Origin: Poronia punctata
Taxonomy: Eukaryota; Ascomycota; Sordariomycetes; Xylariales; Xylariaceae
DNA: 64,000 nucleotides
Assembly (NCBI GenBank): GCA_022579005.1
Contig: MU401627.1
Span: 18,342-82,341, forward strand
Reading direction: 5' to 3'
The notes beneath the pieces are model-generated. The model made no database searches. It was not told where the DNA came from and worked only from the letters and a program-made list of their open reading frames with translations. Positions 23,244 through 37,100 of this stretch are shown here, piece by piece. Every line of letters begins with the position of its first letter. Position 1 is the stretch's first letter. A program made the translations under genes and the position numbers.

Positions 23244-26200
23244 TATACTTTTTATTTAAAGCTAACTATTATAAATAGCTTTAAATATTAACTAGCAAGA
23301 TAATATAAGTAAATAAAAAGAAATTGTTATAAATAAAATAATAATGTTAGCATATATAAGCTAATTTTTAAATATGTTTATATATTTAAAATGTATTATA
23401 ATAATTATAAAGTGCTAGTAATTATATAAATGCTAGCAATTTTTAAATTTTCTTTAAATATAAGTATATATTTAAAAATGCGTTATAATATATTATAGTT
23501 AAAATAAGTTAAAGTAATTAAAATACTTTAGTATTATATTGTTTATATAGGCCTATAAATATGTTAAATTTACTTATATTTAAACTAAGTACTTTTAAGT
23601 ATTTTATATTATATTAAAGTGCTTAGTTATGTTTGCTATTTATTTACTTTGCTTACGCTAATACTTTTATAAGTTTAAATACTTTTTTAAACTTTTTAAC
23701 TTTTTTTTTTTATATTTTTGTTTTTATATTTTTTTTTTATATACTTATTACTACTTCTTAGCACATAAGCATTAAGTTTTAATTAATTTTTAAAGTATTT
23801 TAAGCGTTATTGTGCTTTTTAATTATAAAGTAAGTAATATGCATATTTTTTTTATTTAATGCTTGCTACGCTATTTTATAGTATATAATATAAATTTTAA
23901 ATTTATTTTTAGTATATAAATAGTTTATTATTTTAAAAAAAAGTTTTAAGCTATAGCTAAGCATGCTAATATAAACTTTAATATAAAAAGTCTTGCTGCT
24001 TTTTTAGCTTAAGCTTATATAAAAAACTTTTATAACGTAAGCAAGCGCAACTTAGCTTTTATAAAATTTTATTATAAAAAAAATAAAGCTAGTATACTTA
24101 TAAGCTTTTTTATATTACTTATTATACTTATTTAATTTATTTTAATTATAAGTTTGCTTTTATTAAAATATTTTATACTTATATTTAATATAGTTTTTAG
24201 CTTGCTATTTAAAAAAAAGCAAAGCTAGTTATATTAAAAAAAAGTTTTATTAAATAAGTTTTAAAAAATAAGCACTTTAATAATAATGCTAATACTTGCT
24301 TAAAAGTTGCTACTACTAGTTAAATTATAGCAAAAGCTAATAAGCATTATATAATAATTTTAATGCTTATAAAAAAGTTGCTATACTTAATTTTAATGCT
24401 TATAAAAACGTTACTATACTTAAACAAGCTTTTAAGTTACTTATAGTTGCTTGCTTTGTTTTTTTTATTATAATTTGCTATAATTATTACTTTGCTTTTT
24501 TTACTTTTTTTATACTTTTACTAGTAATAAAAATTACTTTTAATAAAATATTTATAAGTAAAGCTAGCGCTTATTTAAACGCTGCTTATGCTTATAAACG
24601 TTATTAGCAACATGCAAAGCGCTTAGCTTAATTACTTATTTTTTTATTATTTAATTTATTAAGCAAGGGTAATTTTATAATATATTATATTTATTAATAT
24701 TAGTAAAAAAAAGCAAAAAAAGCTGCTAGCAAGCAGCTTAAAAATATTATAAATAAAAATATTACTAGCAAGCAACTAAATAATATTATAAATATTTTTA
24801 TACTTTTACTTAAAGCGTTAGTTGCTAGTAAATAATTTAAATATATTATAAATACTTTTTCTATTTTTATTATAGTATTTTTTATAGCACTTAATTTAGT
24901 TATTAATTTCTTTGCTATACTAGTATAGCTAAACAAACTGCTAATATTACAAACTTTTTAATTAGCTTTAAAAAGTAGTAAAAAGCTTTAGCGCGCAAAA
25001 AGAATATATTTTTTGCTTTAGTTAGCATTTTAAGCTATAACTTATTATATTTTTTAATTAAAAGCACATTTTTTACTTTTTATTTATTTTTATAGTAAAA
25101 ATTATTATAAAAGTTTTATATAATAAGTTAAAGTATTTTTAATAGATTATAATATTTGCTTTTTTATTTAATTATATTAATTTATTTTTGCTATATAGTT
25201 GCTTATTTTATTAAAAAGTTCTTTTTATGCTAAAAAAAAAGCTATTGCTTAAAAGCTATAAAAAGCTTTTAAGCACAGGTTTTTTATTTTTAGTTAAGGT
25301 TTTTTTTTAAAAGTTTTTTTTTTATATATATTGTTTTATTCTATATTTCTAACCTAGTAAAAAAAAAGCAAGCGCTAAAGCAACGCTTAAATATATTATT
25401 TAATGCTAATTTAAATTTAGTGCTTAATAAATAGCTATAAGTTTTATAGCTTATTTTTAATACTTTTGCTTTTATTAGCTTTAATTTAAACACTTTTGTT
25501 TTTATTAGCTTTAGTTTTAATAAAAAAAAGCAATAATAAAAGTAATAATAATATTTAGTTTAATAAGTTTAATATAAACAAAAATTATATTTTATATTAT
25601 AATTATATAAAGCTATATACTTTAAATTAGCTTTTATATGCTAATAAAGCTATTTTTAAAATGCTTACTTTTTTTATGTATAAAAAAAAGTAAAAAGTTA
25701 TATTTAAATTATAACTAAGTACTTATTAAAATATTTTATATATTAATTATTTTTTAGCTACAATATATAATTTTATTTATTTATTTTTTAAAATTAGTTA
25801 TTATAATATAGCTAACTTAAATTGCTATTTTCGCTTATATTATATTACTAATTAAGCTTATTGCTTACTTTTTACTTAAGTTATATTATATACTAATACT
25901 TTATTTAAAATACTTAAAGTAAAAATAATTACTAAAAATTAAATAAGCATTTTATTTTTATTTTTAATACTTATAAGTATTTAACTTTATTTTAAAAAGT
26001 AAAAAAATTATATAAGTATATTAACACTTTAAATAAGCGTTATAGCAATTTTTATTAGCATATTATTTACTTTTATTTTAAAAAAAATATTTAGTAGCAA
26101 GTGTTTTTAAAAAAAATGCAAAATATTATATTTTAAATACTTAAGCTAAAAAGTTATAAAGTTAAAAATATAAAGCTTAATAAGCTTATAGTAAGCAATA

Positions 26201-29200
26201 AAAAGCTTATTTTAGCTTAAAATGCTATTATTAGCTTTTAAAGTTTTAATACTTTTTAATAAAAAGCATATAATAATAGTTATAGTGTTTATAAAGCTTA
26301 TAGTAGTTAAAGTTAGTAGCGTACTGCTAACGCTTAAAGAAAAAAGTAAAGCAAAAAAGTAAAAAGCAAAAAAGCTTTTAAAAAAAATTAAATTAATTTT
26401 ATTTTCTTATAAAGTTTATTACTTCTTTTTAATAACTTTTATTTTTTAGTTACGTTTTTAATTAAAGTTATTATATTTTTTTAACTTTTGCTTATTTATT
26501 ATTTATTAGTTTTTAAATAATTTTAATTAGCTAGTTTAAATATAAATATTCAAGTTTTATAATAAACTTTTAATACTTACGCCTTTTTTTAATTAAAATA
26601 TAATGCTTTGCTACTTTTTAAAGTTAATTTTTTATTTTTAGTAATAGTATTAAAATCTATTATAAGTTTAATAGTAATTTAAAATGCTTAAATGCTTTTT
26701 AAAATAAATTTTTAATAAGTTTATTAGCTAGTATATTAGCTATTACTATATATTTAATTTTAAATAAGCTTTTTTAATATTGCTTATATATTTATATATT
26801 TTATATATTAATATATTTTAATTAAATATTAATATATGTTTTATTTTTTATTAGTAAGTAAATTGCTTATATATTATTAAAGTAAATTTTTTAGTTTTAG
26901 TTAAAATTAAGCTTTATATTAGCTATTAAATATTTTAATATTATAGCTTTTTTGCTTATTAATTTTAAAACTATTAACTTTGCTTTTATAGTAAAAATAA
27001 AAATTATATTTTACTAATAAGCTTTTTAAATAATTAAGCTTTTTTATAAACTTATTAAGTATTTATAAAAAAATTGCTATATTTTTAAATTATTAGTAAA
27101 AAATATATTTTTTACTATTACTAGTGCTTATAAGCTACTAAAAAAATAATTTATTACTATTTTTAGCTTTTTAATATAATATAAATACTTAATAATTTAA
27201 TTTACTATAATTAAATATTTTAAACTTAAGTTAGTTAAAAACTTTAATAAAAGTAATATAGTATATAATATATTTGCTTTTATTATAATTGCTATATATA
27301 TAATTAATTTTATATACTTTTAATACGCTTTAATTTATATTTTTATTACTATGCTTTTAAACTTTTTTAGTTTTTTATAAAGTAGTAATATATATAATAT
27401 TTAGCTTTTTTTAACTAAATTATAATGCTTAGCTACTTTTTTAATATATTAGTTATATAATAAAAAAATATTTTTTTCTTTTTTCTTTTTTACTACTTTA
27501 ATTTTAAAAAACTATATAATATTTTTTTAGTTTTTAATTCTATATACTTATTTAATACTTTAAATTACTTAAAACGCTTATATTTTATAAAAGTTTAAAT
27601 ATAGTATTAAAAACTTGTTTATATAAAAAATTACTAATATTTAGCAGTTTTATTATAAAATAAGCAAGGTTTTTTTAAAAAAAATATAAAACTAAGTTTT
27701 ATTAATATGCTTAAAAAATTTTATATTAAAAAAAAGTAAGTTTTTTAAATTATATAATACTTTTAACAGTAATATAATTTTATTAAAATATTTTTTTATA
27801 TTATTAAGCATATTATATACTATTAGCTTTTTACTTTTTTTACTTATATTAAAAAACGCGCTGTTAATATTATATTATTTATATTTAAAATTAAAATAAG
27901 CTACTATTATTATAATTAGTTAAAAGGTTAAAGTAATAAAAGTAGCTATATAAGTTAACTAAAAAGTATTAGTTAGTTATTAATTTCTTTTTATTACTAA
28001 TTTAGCTTTATAATTTATAAAATATTTTTTTTATTAAACTTATAAATAAATACTTATTTTAATAATAATAGCTTACTTATTATATTTTTATATAAAATAT
28101 TTTTTATTATATTAAGTATAAGTATTTAATTTAGCTTTTTTTTTATACTTTTTTAAAAATACTTTTTTAGCAAATATATTATAAAGTTTTTTTAATGCTT
28201 AGGCTTTAGCTTTACTAGGTTATTGTTGTAATTTTTTTTTTCAAAAACTATTTAAACGTTTTGCTTTTATTTACTTTACTACTATAGTAAACATAGCATA
28301 TAAAGTTTTATATTTTTAATCTTTTTAATAAATTATTTTTAGTTAATTTAAAAAAAATGTTTTTAAAAAAAAATTTAATACTTATTATTATTATTTAATA
28401 TTATAATTATATTTTTATTATATATAAGTGTTATAAATATATACTAAATATTTTTTTTAGCTTTATTATAAAGTAAAAATTTATAAAGTTTTTTGCTTTT
28501 TTTAACTTATTTTAAAAGTTTTTACTAAGTATATTTTTTTAATTTTTAGCTTTTTTATATTAAAAGTATTTAAGCTTTATATTTTTTTTAAATTATATAT
28601 TAAAAGTATTAAAGTGCTTTAAAGTATTATAAAAGTTTTTTTAATACTTTAAAGCTTTTTCTTTTTTTATTAAATATAGTTAAGTATTTAAAATTATATT
28701 TTAATACTTTATTATATTTTTTATAAGCTTAAATGCTTTAAAGTAGCTATTTCTTATTTAAGTTGCTTATTAATATTAGCTTATAGCGTTTTCTTTAATA
28801 TACTTAACTTTTATAGTTTTTATTTTATACTTTATATACTTTTTTTAAGTATTACTAATATATTGCTTTATTATTTAAGTTTTTAGTTATATTATTTTTT
28901 TTGCTTAAAAAGCTTTAATATATTTTTAAAAGTTATAAGTTTTTGCTTTTAATATTATAAGTTTTTTAATAGCTTTACTTACTTTTATACTATACTTATT
29001 TTCAACTTATAAGCTTATAAAAAGCTATTTAAGCTTTTAGTTAGTTTAAGCGCACTTTTAATTTTTTTTATTATTAATAATATATTAAGCAATATTTTAT
29101 AACTTAAAATATTTTTAGTTTTATTATTAAAAAGTTTATTAAAAAATAATATTAATATTAATTTAATTTTAATAAACTTATACTATACTATTTTTTAAGT

Positions 29201-32200
29201 AATATACTTATAAGTTTTTTTTAAGTTATAAAACTATATTTTATTAAACTTTATATTTTTAAATATAATTACTTATTTTATTATAAATATTTAAATTTAA
29301 AATAAGTTAATTACTATATACTTTATTATATATTTTATATATACTTAAAGTTTTATTTTAAATACTTATTTTTAATAACTTATAAAAAAATCTTGCTTTA
29401 ATAAACAATATTTATATTTATATATTACTATTTTTAATTAGTTTAGTTTAAAGTTACTTATTAATACTTTTTTTACTTTTAATATATATTAATAAAAATG
29501 ATATATAAACTATATATAAAGCTTTTTAAATAAACTATAAAAATTATAAGCTTTTAAAAAGCTTTAATTATATAACTATACTATTATTTAAACTATTTTT
29601 AGCTATAGTTTAGTAAGCAAACATGCTTTATTTATTATAATAGTTAACTTATATATAATTTATTATTTAGCTTATTTACTTGCTTTTATTAGTTTTTTAA
29701 TATATATAAGTAAAGTTTTTATTATAATTTTTTTTTATACTACTTTTTATATTTAGTTTTTTTTTTATAAGAATAACTACTTTTTTATTATTATAGCAAA
29801 AAAAATAAAAAAAAAGTTTAAACTACCATTTTATTTATTTTTTAAAACTAATAAGCTTTTAAGTACTAATTTTAAGCTTTTTTTTTAATAAAATAGCTTA
29901 AAATATTTTGCTATATTTATTTTTTAAAACTAATATTTATATAAATTTATTATAGCTTTTTTTTATAATTAAATAAATTTTAATAAATCTTTTAAAATAG
30001 CTAACTTATATAATGTTTTAAAGTTTAGCAAAATATTTTTTTAATTATATAAGTAGTAATATAGCTATTATATTTAATATAAAGCATTTTTTAAATTTTA
30101 ATATTTTATACTTTATTAGCTAAAGCTTATAAAGCTTTTAAACTTAAATGTTTTACTTTTAAGTACTATAATTCTTTTAAATTAGTTTATAATTATAATA
30201 AGTTTTTAAAAAGTTAATATTTTTTTTATAGTAGCTATTATAATCTTTATAGTACTAAGTAAAATATTAAAAAATATTATAAAGTTTACTAAATAACTAT
30301 TAAAATAGAAAAATTAAAGCTTATATTTAAAAAAAACTAAATTATAATAATATATAAATATTTTAAGTATAGTATTATATTTAATTAATTTATATTAAAA
30401 CAAGTAGTTAAAACTATAATATTAAATTTTTTTTTACTAAAGTTAAGCTTTTAAAATAATATTAATATAAAAACTTTTAACTATATTTATATTTTTTAAA
30501 ACTAAATCTTTTATATAAAAGCTTATAATTTTATTTATTACCTTTTAAATTATTTATTAACTTTTTTTACTTATTAAAAAGCTTATAATATTAAATAAAA
30601 CGCTATTATTAAATATAGCTTAAAAGCTTTTTTTATTTAATAAAAATAGTTTATTAATTAAGTAAACTACTTTATAATTATTTACTACTATATTATTTGC
30701 TAGTATATATTAAAATTATTTAAATATTATAAATATAGCAAAGTTTTTAGCTTAAATACTAAAGCTTACTAAATTAATTACTATATAAATTTAATTTTTA
30801 AGTAAATACTTACTTTAGCTAAATTCTTTTACTTATTTAAAATTTTTGTTTTAAAGCTTATAAGTCCTAATAGTACTACTTACTTTTTTTTGCAATTTTT
30901 TATTAAAGTTTATTTTATTTAGTAAGCAAGTATCGCTTTTTAATTTTTTTAATATGCTTATTACTTATTTAAAAACTTTTAAAGCTTATAAATTTAATAA
31001 TAGCGCGCTAAAAGTAACCGTACTTATATAGTAACTATAAGTAATTACTTTTTTTATTTTTAAAAAAATATAAGCAAAACTTGCTTTTAAAAGCGTTTTT
31101 AGTATTTAACTTTGCTTAAAATACTTTTGCTTTTTTAAAGTTGTTTAAAACTACTATTATAAAAATAGCTAAAATACTAGCTTTTTTTAGTTTTTTAATT
31201 TTTAATTATACTTTTTAAAAATTTTAATATATTTTATAAATATTAAAATTAATTTACTAAAAGCTTAGTAATAAAAAGTTATATTTTTTTATTTTAAGCT
31301 TACTTTAATATAATTTTAATACTTACTATAGTTAAAAATTTTTTTATTCTTAATAGTTTTTTAATATTTACTATATTATAATTAAAAGCTTTATTATATA
31401 CTACTTACTATTTTTTATACTACTTGCTTAGCTTAACTAAGCTTTTTTATACTTTAGTAAGTACTTAATAATATATTTTTTAAGCAATTTATTAAAACTT
31501 AATATTATATAAAGTAATAATTTTTTTAAGCGCTAAATAAAGTTTTAAAGTATATAATTACAATTTTAGTTTTAAAGTACTTAAACTTAGCTTTTAAAGC
31601 AATTGTTAACTATTTTATTAACTTAATTTTAAATAAAAATTAAATATGCTTAAAGTATAATAACTTATTTTTTATGCTTACTATTTTTATTAATTATTAT
31701 TTTATATATAGCTTAAATTTTAGCTTTATTTAAGTTTAAAGCTTTAAAAAAGTTAAGCTTTTTATTATTTTAAAAGTTATTAAAATAGCATAGCTATGCT
31801 TTATAATATTTATATAGTTATTGCTAAATAATAACTTTTTTTGCTTTTTTTAGTAAAATTTTTATAAAGCTTTATTAAACTATAAATTGTTTTAAAAGTA
31901 TTTAAGTTTACTTCTTTTTAAATGCTACGTTAATAATAAATAAATTTAAGCTTTTAATATTACTTAGCTTAGTTATAAGCGTTTTTAAAAGTAATATTTA
32001 TATTAATTTTATTTTTTAATATTTTAAATATTTAAAAGCTTTTTAAGTTATATTAAAATACTTATTTAAATAAAAAAGTTTTAAAAAAATTAAATATATT
32101 TAAAATAGTTTTTAAATAAGTTAAAGTTTATATTAAATAGTTTATAAATAAAGGCTTAAAAATAAAGTTATAAGTAATTAACTAGCTTTTAAGCTTTTAA

Positions 32201-32239
32201 AAGTAGCACTAGTTTTTTAAAAGCAAACTAAGCTTATAA

Positions 32240-32528
32240 CTTTAATAATAAGTTATAATAAATAAAGTAAATTAAAATAAGTATAAAGCATTAAAAGTAA
32301 AACTATATACTTAAAAATATAATATAATTAACTATATTTTTAAAAGTATTTAATTAAGTTTAAAGTGCTTTATATATTTTTAATACCTTTTAGGTATAAG
32401 TATATATTATATAATAGCTTAAAATATATACAGCGTATTTTATCTTATTTAAAATAAGGTTATTATATACCTAGTTACTTAAAGTACTTTTAATACCTTT
32501 AGATCTAGGTCACATGCTCTATTTGTTA
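32240..32528 (-). repeat. Right LTR of family III element (289 bp)
   Basis: It begins CTTTAATAATAAGTTA and ends CTCTATTTGTTA, followed by the target duplication. Its 3' half is noticeably less mutated than the left LTR. Confidence 0.88.
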
Positions 32529-33795
32529 TAAAAAGCATATAAAGCATAAAATATACTTTATAAGTGCTAAATTAATGTTTATTAAAAATTGCTTAATTAT
32601 ATAGTATATAACCTTAATACTAACTTTGCTTTAAAAAAGTTTTAAATTAGTAGTAGGATTATAAAAATTATATATAAAAAAATGCTTATTAAAGCATATT
32701 AAACACTTAGCAAAATTAAACGCGCATATACTCTTTTACGCTACGCTTTTAATATTACTAAAAAAAGATTAGCTATTAAAATAATAATAAATTAATTTTA
32801 TAAATAGTAATAAAAGCTTTTAATAATATTGCAAAATTTAATAAACTTATACTTACTTTATTAGTATTTAGTACTTATTTATAAATTAATAATAATTTAC
32901 TACTATTACTTAAAATTATTTAATATATAAAAGCTATTTAAAAGGCTATAAAAGCTATTTAAAATAAAAAAGCAAAAGTAAATATATTATATACGCTTAA
33001 TACTTAAAATAGCTTTAATTTACTTTTTATTTTTACTTTTTCTTTATAAAATAAAGTTTTTATTTAGTAACAAAAGCAAAAATAAAATAGTCTTTTTAAA
33101 GTTTAAGCAATTAAAAGCAAAAACGTTATTATTAATATAATTAATAAACTAATAAAGTTTTATTATACTTAAGTAAAACTATATTAACGCGCAAACAAAT
33201 TTTTAGTAAACGTAAACTAAACTAATTATAAAGCAAAAGTAAATTAAAATATACTTTTAGTAAAAATAAAAAACTTATAACCTTTTATTACTTTAGTAGT
33301 TATTTACTACTTTTATTAAAAACTAAAAAAAAAAAATAGTTATTATATAATAAACTTTTTTAATAATATAATTTAAGTATATAATAGTACTAAAAACGTA
33401 CTTAAACGCAAAAAAGAAAGCAAATTTTTAATTATTATTAAAGCTATAAAATAAAAGCATTATTTTTACTTTTAGTTTACTTTTTAAAAGATTTAACGCT
33501 TTAAAAATTAATAATCTTTTAAGTATAAAAATATTTAAGTTTGTTTATTTTAACTTTAAAACGTACTTAAATATTAAGCTATTTTTATTTTATATAGTAT
33601 GCAAAATTAAAAATAAAACTACTTAGTTTTATAAAAAATTATAATTAGTAGTTTAAAGCTATAATAACTATAAAAAAACAGTTTTATATTAAGCTTTTAC
33701 TATTTAATAAATAAGTTAATAAATTATACTTATACTTATATTGTTTTTAATTTAAAACTATAACGCTTATAGTAAGCTAAAAAATATTATATAAG

Positions 33796-34182
33796 TGTTG
33801 GTCCGGCTAAGGTAAATGTAATTATAACACGTTATTATTAATAGTACTATATTAACTTAATTAATTAAAAGAAAAGGAAGTTATAAAAACTTTCTTTAGC
33901 AAGTTTTATATAGCTATAAAGGTTTATAATTAATTAAAACCTATTAGCAATATAAAAAGGACACGTATACTTTATATATTTAATATATAAAAAACGCGTA
34001 CTTTTTATATACTAGTTATATACTATATATATATACTGCGTATATACTTTTTTAATAAAGTAAGTTTAACGTAATTAATAATAAATATATAAAAAACTAA
34101 ATATTTATGTTTATAAAATATTTGCGTTTTAATAGTCTTAATATAGTTAATAAAGTTAAAAGTATTAAAAAAGATTTTAATA
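33796..34182 (-). repeat. Left LTR of family I copy B
   Basis: It is 387 bp and starts TGTTGGTCCGGC, with the canonical TG terminus preserved. It ends TTTTAATA. Confidence 0.92.
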
Positions 34183-37100
34183 CTTGCTATTTTTTTTAAC
34201 TATATTTTCATTTTTTATGCTTTTGTTTTTAACTTATAGGCAATTTATTATTGCCTTAATCTTTTATTTATATTTAATTTATTATAATAAAAAACTTAAG
34301 TGCTTAGTTAAAAGTCCTTTTTGTAAACAAATTTAAAAAGTTATTTCTTTTCTTAATTTAACGTACATTTACAATCTTTTTTTTTATAAGATTTTTATAG
34401 CAATATTATATTAATTATAAAGCGTTTTTTTTATATACTTTTAAGCTTTATAAAATATTAATAAAGTAACTTAAAATTAGTATAAAGTATTAAAAAAATT
34501 AAAGTAATTTAAATACTTTAAAAATTAAGTATAAAATAATATATAAAGTAATAGCGCTATTAACTTTATTAACTATATTATATAGTTTACTAGCAAAAAT
34601 AAATTAAATAATGCGCTTATATTTACTTAAATGTTAATATATAATATTGCTAATAATTTTATATTTATTTTGCTTATAATTTAAAATTAATTTAGTAGCA
34701 AAAATAATAATAAAACTAATTTAAAAGCTTAGGTTTATATTGTTAATAAATAATCTATTTATAAAAATAAATAGCTTTGCTTTTATTAAATTTAAAAGTA
34801 TATATGTTAATTTGCAGTGCTTATTTTTAATTTACTAGTTAATTTGCTTATTTAATGCTTAAATATTATTTTTTATAGGTTTAGTAACATATATAGCTAT
34901 TAATAAGTTAAATATAGCTTTAGGTTAATATATACTGCTAATATATATACTATATGCCTTTTAGCTAACGTATTACTAAAAAGCATTAATTAAAATAAAA
35001 TTAATTTTAATTAGATGTTTTACTTAACTTTTTTTATATAAAGATTACTTTTTTATTTTAAAAAGTAACTTTTATATTATTAAACTTAATAGCTTATTTT
35101 TTATTAAAAAATTGCTTTAGTTTTTGCTTTAAATTTAGCTTTAATAAGTTTGCTTTTTTTTTTAGCTAAAAACGCTAGTATAGTAAATAATAAAGTATTA
35201 TTTATTTATATTATAGTAATACTAAATTTATTATATTTGCTTTTTATAAATAATAAGAAAAGGTTATAAGTTAATATTATTATTTTAAGTTAATTTTAGT
35301 AGTATTTATAATAAGTTTAAAACTAATATAAACTAGATTTAGCTAAACTATAAAAAAAATAAAGTAATTAAAAAATAGTACTTTTAAAGTACTTTTTTTA
35401 AGTTTAATAAGTAAACGTATATATATAATATAAACAAAAGTGTTTTTTAATTATATATATGTTTATATAATATTTTTAGCTTACTATAAGCGTTATAGTT
35501 TTAAATTAAAAATAGTACAAGTATAAGTATAACTTGTTAACTTATTTATTAAATAATTAAATCTTAATATAAAACTGTTTTTTTTTATAGTTATTATAGC
35601 TTTAAACTATTAATTACAATTTTTTATAAAACTAAGTAGTTTTATTTTTAATTTTATATACTATATAAAACAAAAATAGCTTAATATTTAAGTATATTTT
35701 AAAGTTAAAATAAATAAACTTAAATATTTTTATACTTAAAAGATTATTAATTTTTAAAGCGTTAAATTTTTTAAAAAGTAAACTAAAAGTAAAAATAATG
35801 CTTTTGTTTTATAGCTTTAATAATAATTAAAAATTTGCTTTCTTTTTTATATTTAAATACGTTTTTAGTACTATTATATACTTAAATTATATTATTAAAA
35901 AAGTTTATTATATAATAACTATGTTTTTTTTAATTTTTAATAAAAGTAGTAAATAACTACTAAAGTAATAAAAGGTTATAAGTTTTTTATTTTTATTAAA
36001 AGTATATTTTAATTTACTTTTGCTTTATAATTAGTTTAGTTTATGTTTATTAAAAATTTATTTATATATTAATATAGTTTTACTTAAGTATAATAAAACT
36101 TTATTAGTTTATTAATTATATTAATAATAACGTTTTGGTTTTAATTGCTTAAACTTTAAAAAAAACTATTTTATTTTTACTTTTTTTACTAAATAAAAAC
36201 TTTACTTTATAAAAAAAAAGTAAAAATAAAAACTAAATTAAAACTATTTTAAGTATTAAGCGTATATAATATATTTACTTTTACTTTTTTATTTTAAATA
36301 GCTTTTATAACCTTTTAAATAGCTTTTATATATTAAATAATTTTAAGTAATAGTAGTAAATTATTATTAATTTATAAATAAGTACTAAATACTAATAAAG
36401 TAAGTATTAGTTTATTAAATTTTATAATATTACTAAAAGCTTTTACTACTATTTATAAAATTAATTTATTATTGTTTTAGTAGCTAATCTTTTTTTTAAT
36501 TATATTAAAAGCATAGTATAAAAAAGTATATATATATTTAATTTTTTTAAGTGCTTAATATGCTTTAATAAGCATTTTTTTATATATAATTCCTATAATT
36601 TTAGCACTAGTTTAAAACTTTTTTAAAGTAAAGTTAATACTAAAGTTATATACTATATAATTAAGCAGTTTTCAATAAACGTTAATCTAGTACTTATAAA
36701 GTATATTTTATGCTTTATATACTTTTATTATTTAAATAAAAATTATAGCTTAAAATAATATAGCTAAATTAATAATATAAAAAACTTATTTTTTATTAAT
36801 TTAAACTATGTTAATTATAACTTTATAATTAAATTTATAGTTATTTTTTAAAGTAAATTTAAAGCATTTTAGTACTAGGTTATATATTTAGCAATAATAG
36901 CAAAATTTTTAATTTTTTTTAAAATAAAATAATTTACTTTATAACTTGCTATAGTTAACATTTACTTTAATTTTATTGCTTTAAAGTGCTTAAATTATTT
37001 ATAAAGCTAATATAATTTAGTTTTAGTAAAATACGTAGTTATTTTGCTAAAATATATATTAAAAAATAAGTATTTTTATTTATAAATAATTAGTATTATG

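Larger units (their letters stand above)
22955..32528 (-). mobile_element. LTR retrotransposon, family III, inside copy C
   Basis: A 9574-bp insertion with 289-bp direct LTRs (22955-23243 and 32240-32528) interrupts the interior of copy C. The target duplication is TAAAA (22950-22954 and 32529-32533), or ATAAA one base to the left; one extra A lies at the right junction. Removing it restores the sequence seen uninterrupted in copies A (about 4282) and B. The right LTR keeps more original bases (AGATCTAGGTCACATGC) than the left (AAATTTAAGTTATATGC), and the differences are transitions. The interior is RIP-degraded; the + strand is T-rich, so sense is perhaps minus, weakly. It is about 3 kb longer than families I and II; the reason is unknown. 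Confidence 0.85.

Noticed and set aside
24700..24936. 78-aa open frame on the minus strand
   Set aside because: It is Ile/Leu/Phe/Lys-rich in the way any AT-rich frame is, has no domain, and lies inside the RIP-degraded family III element.
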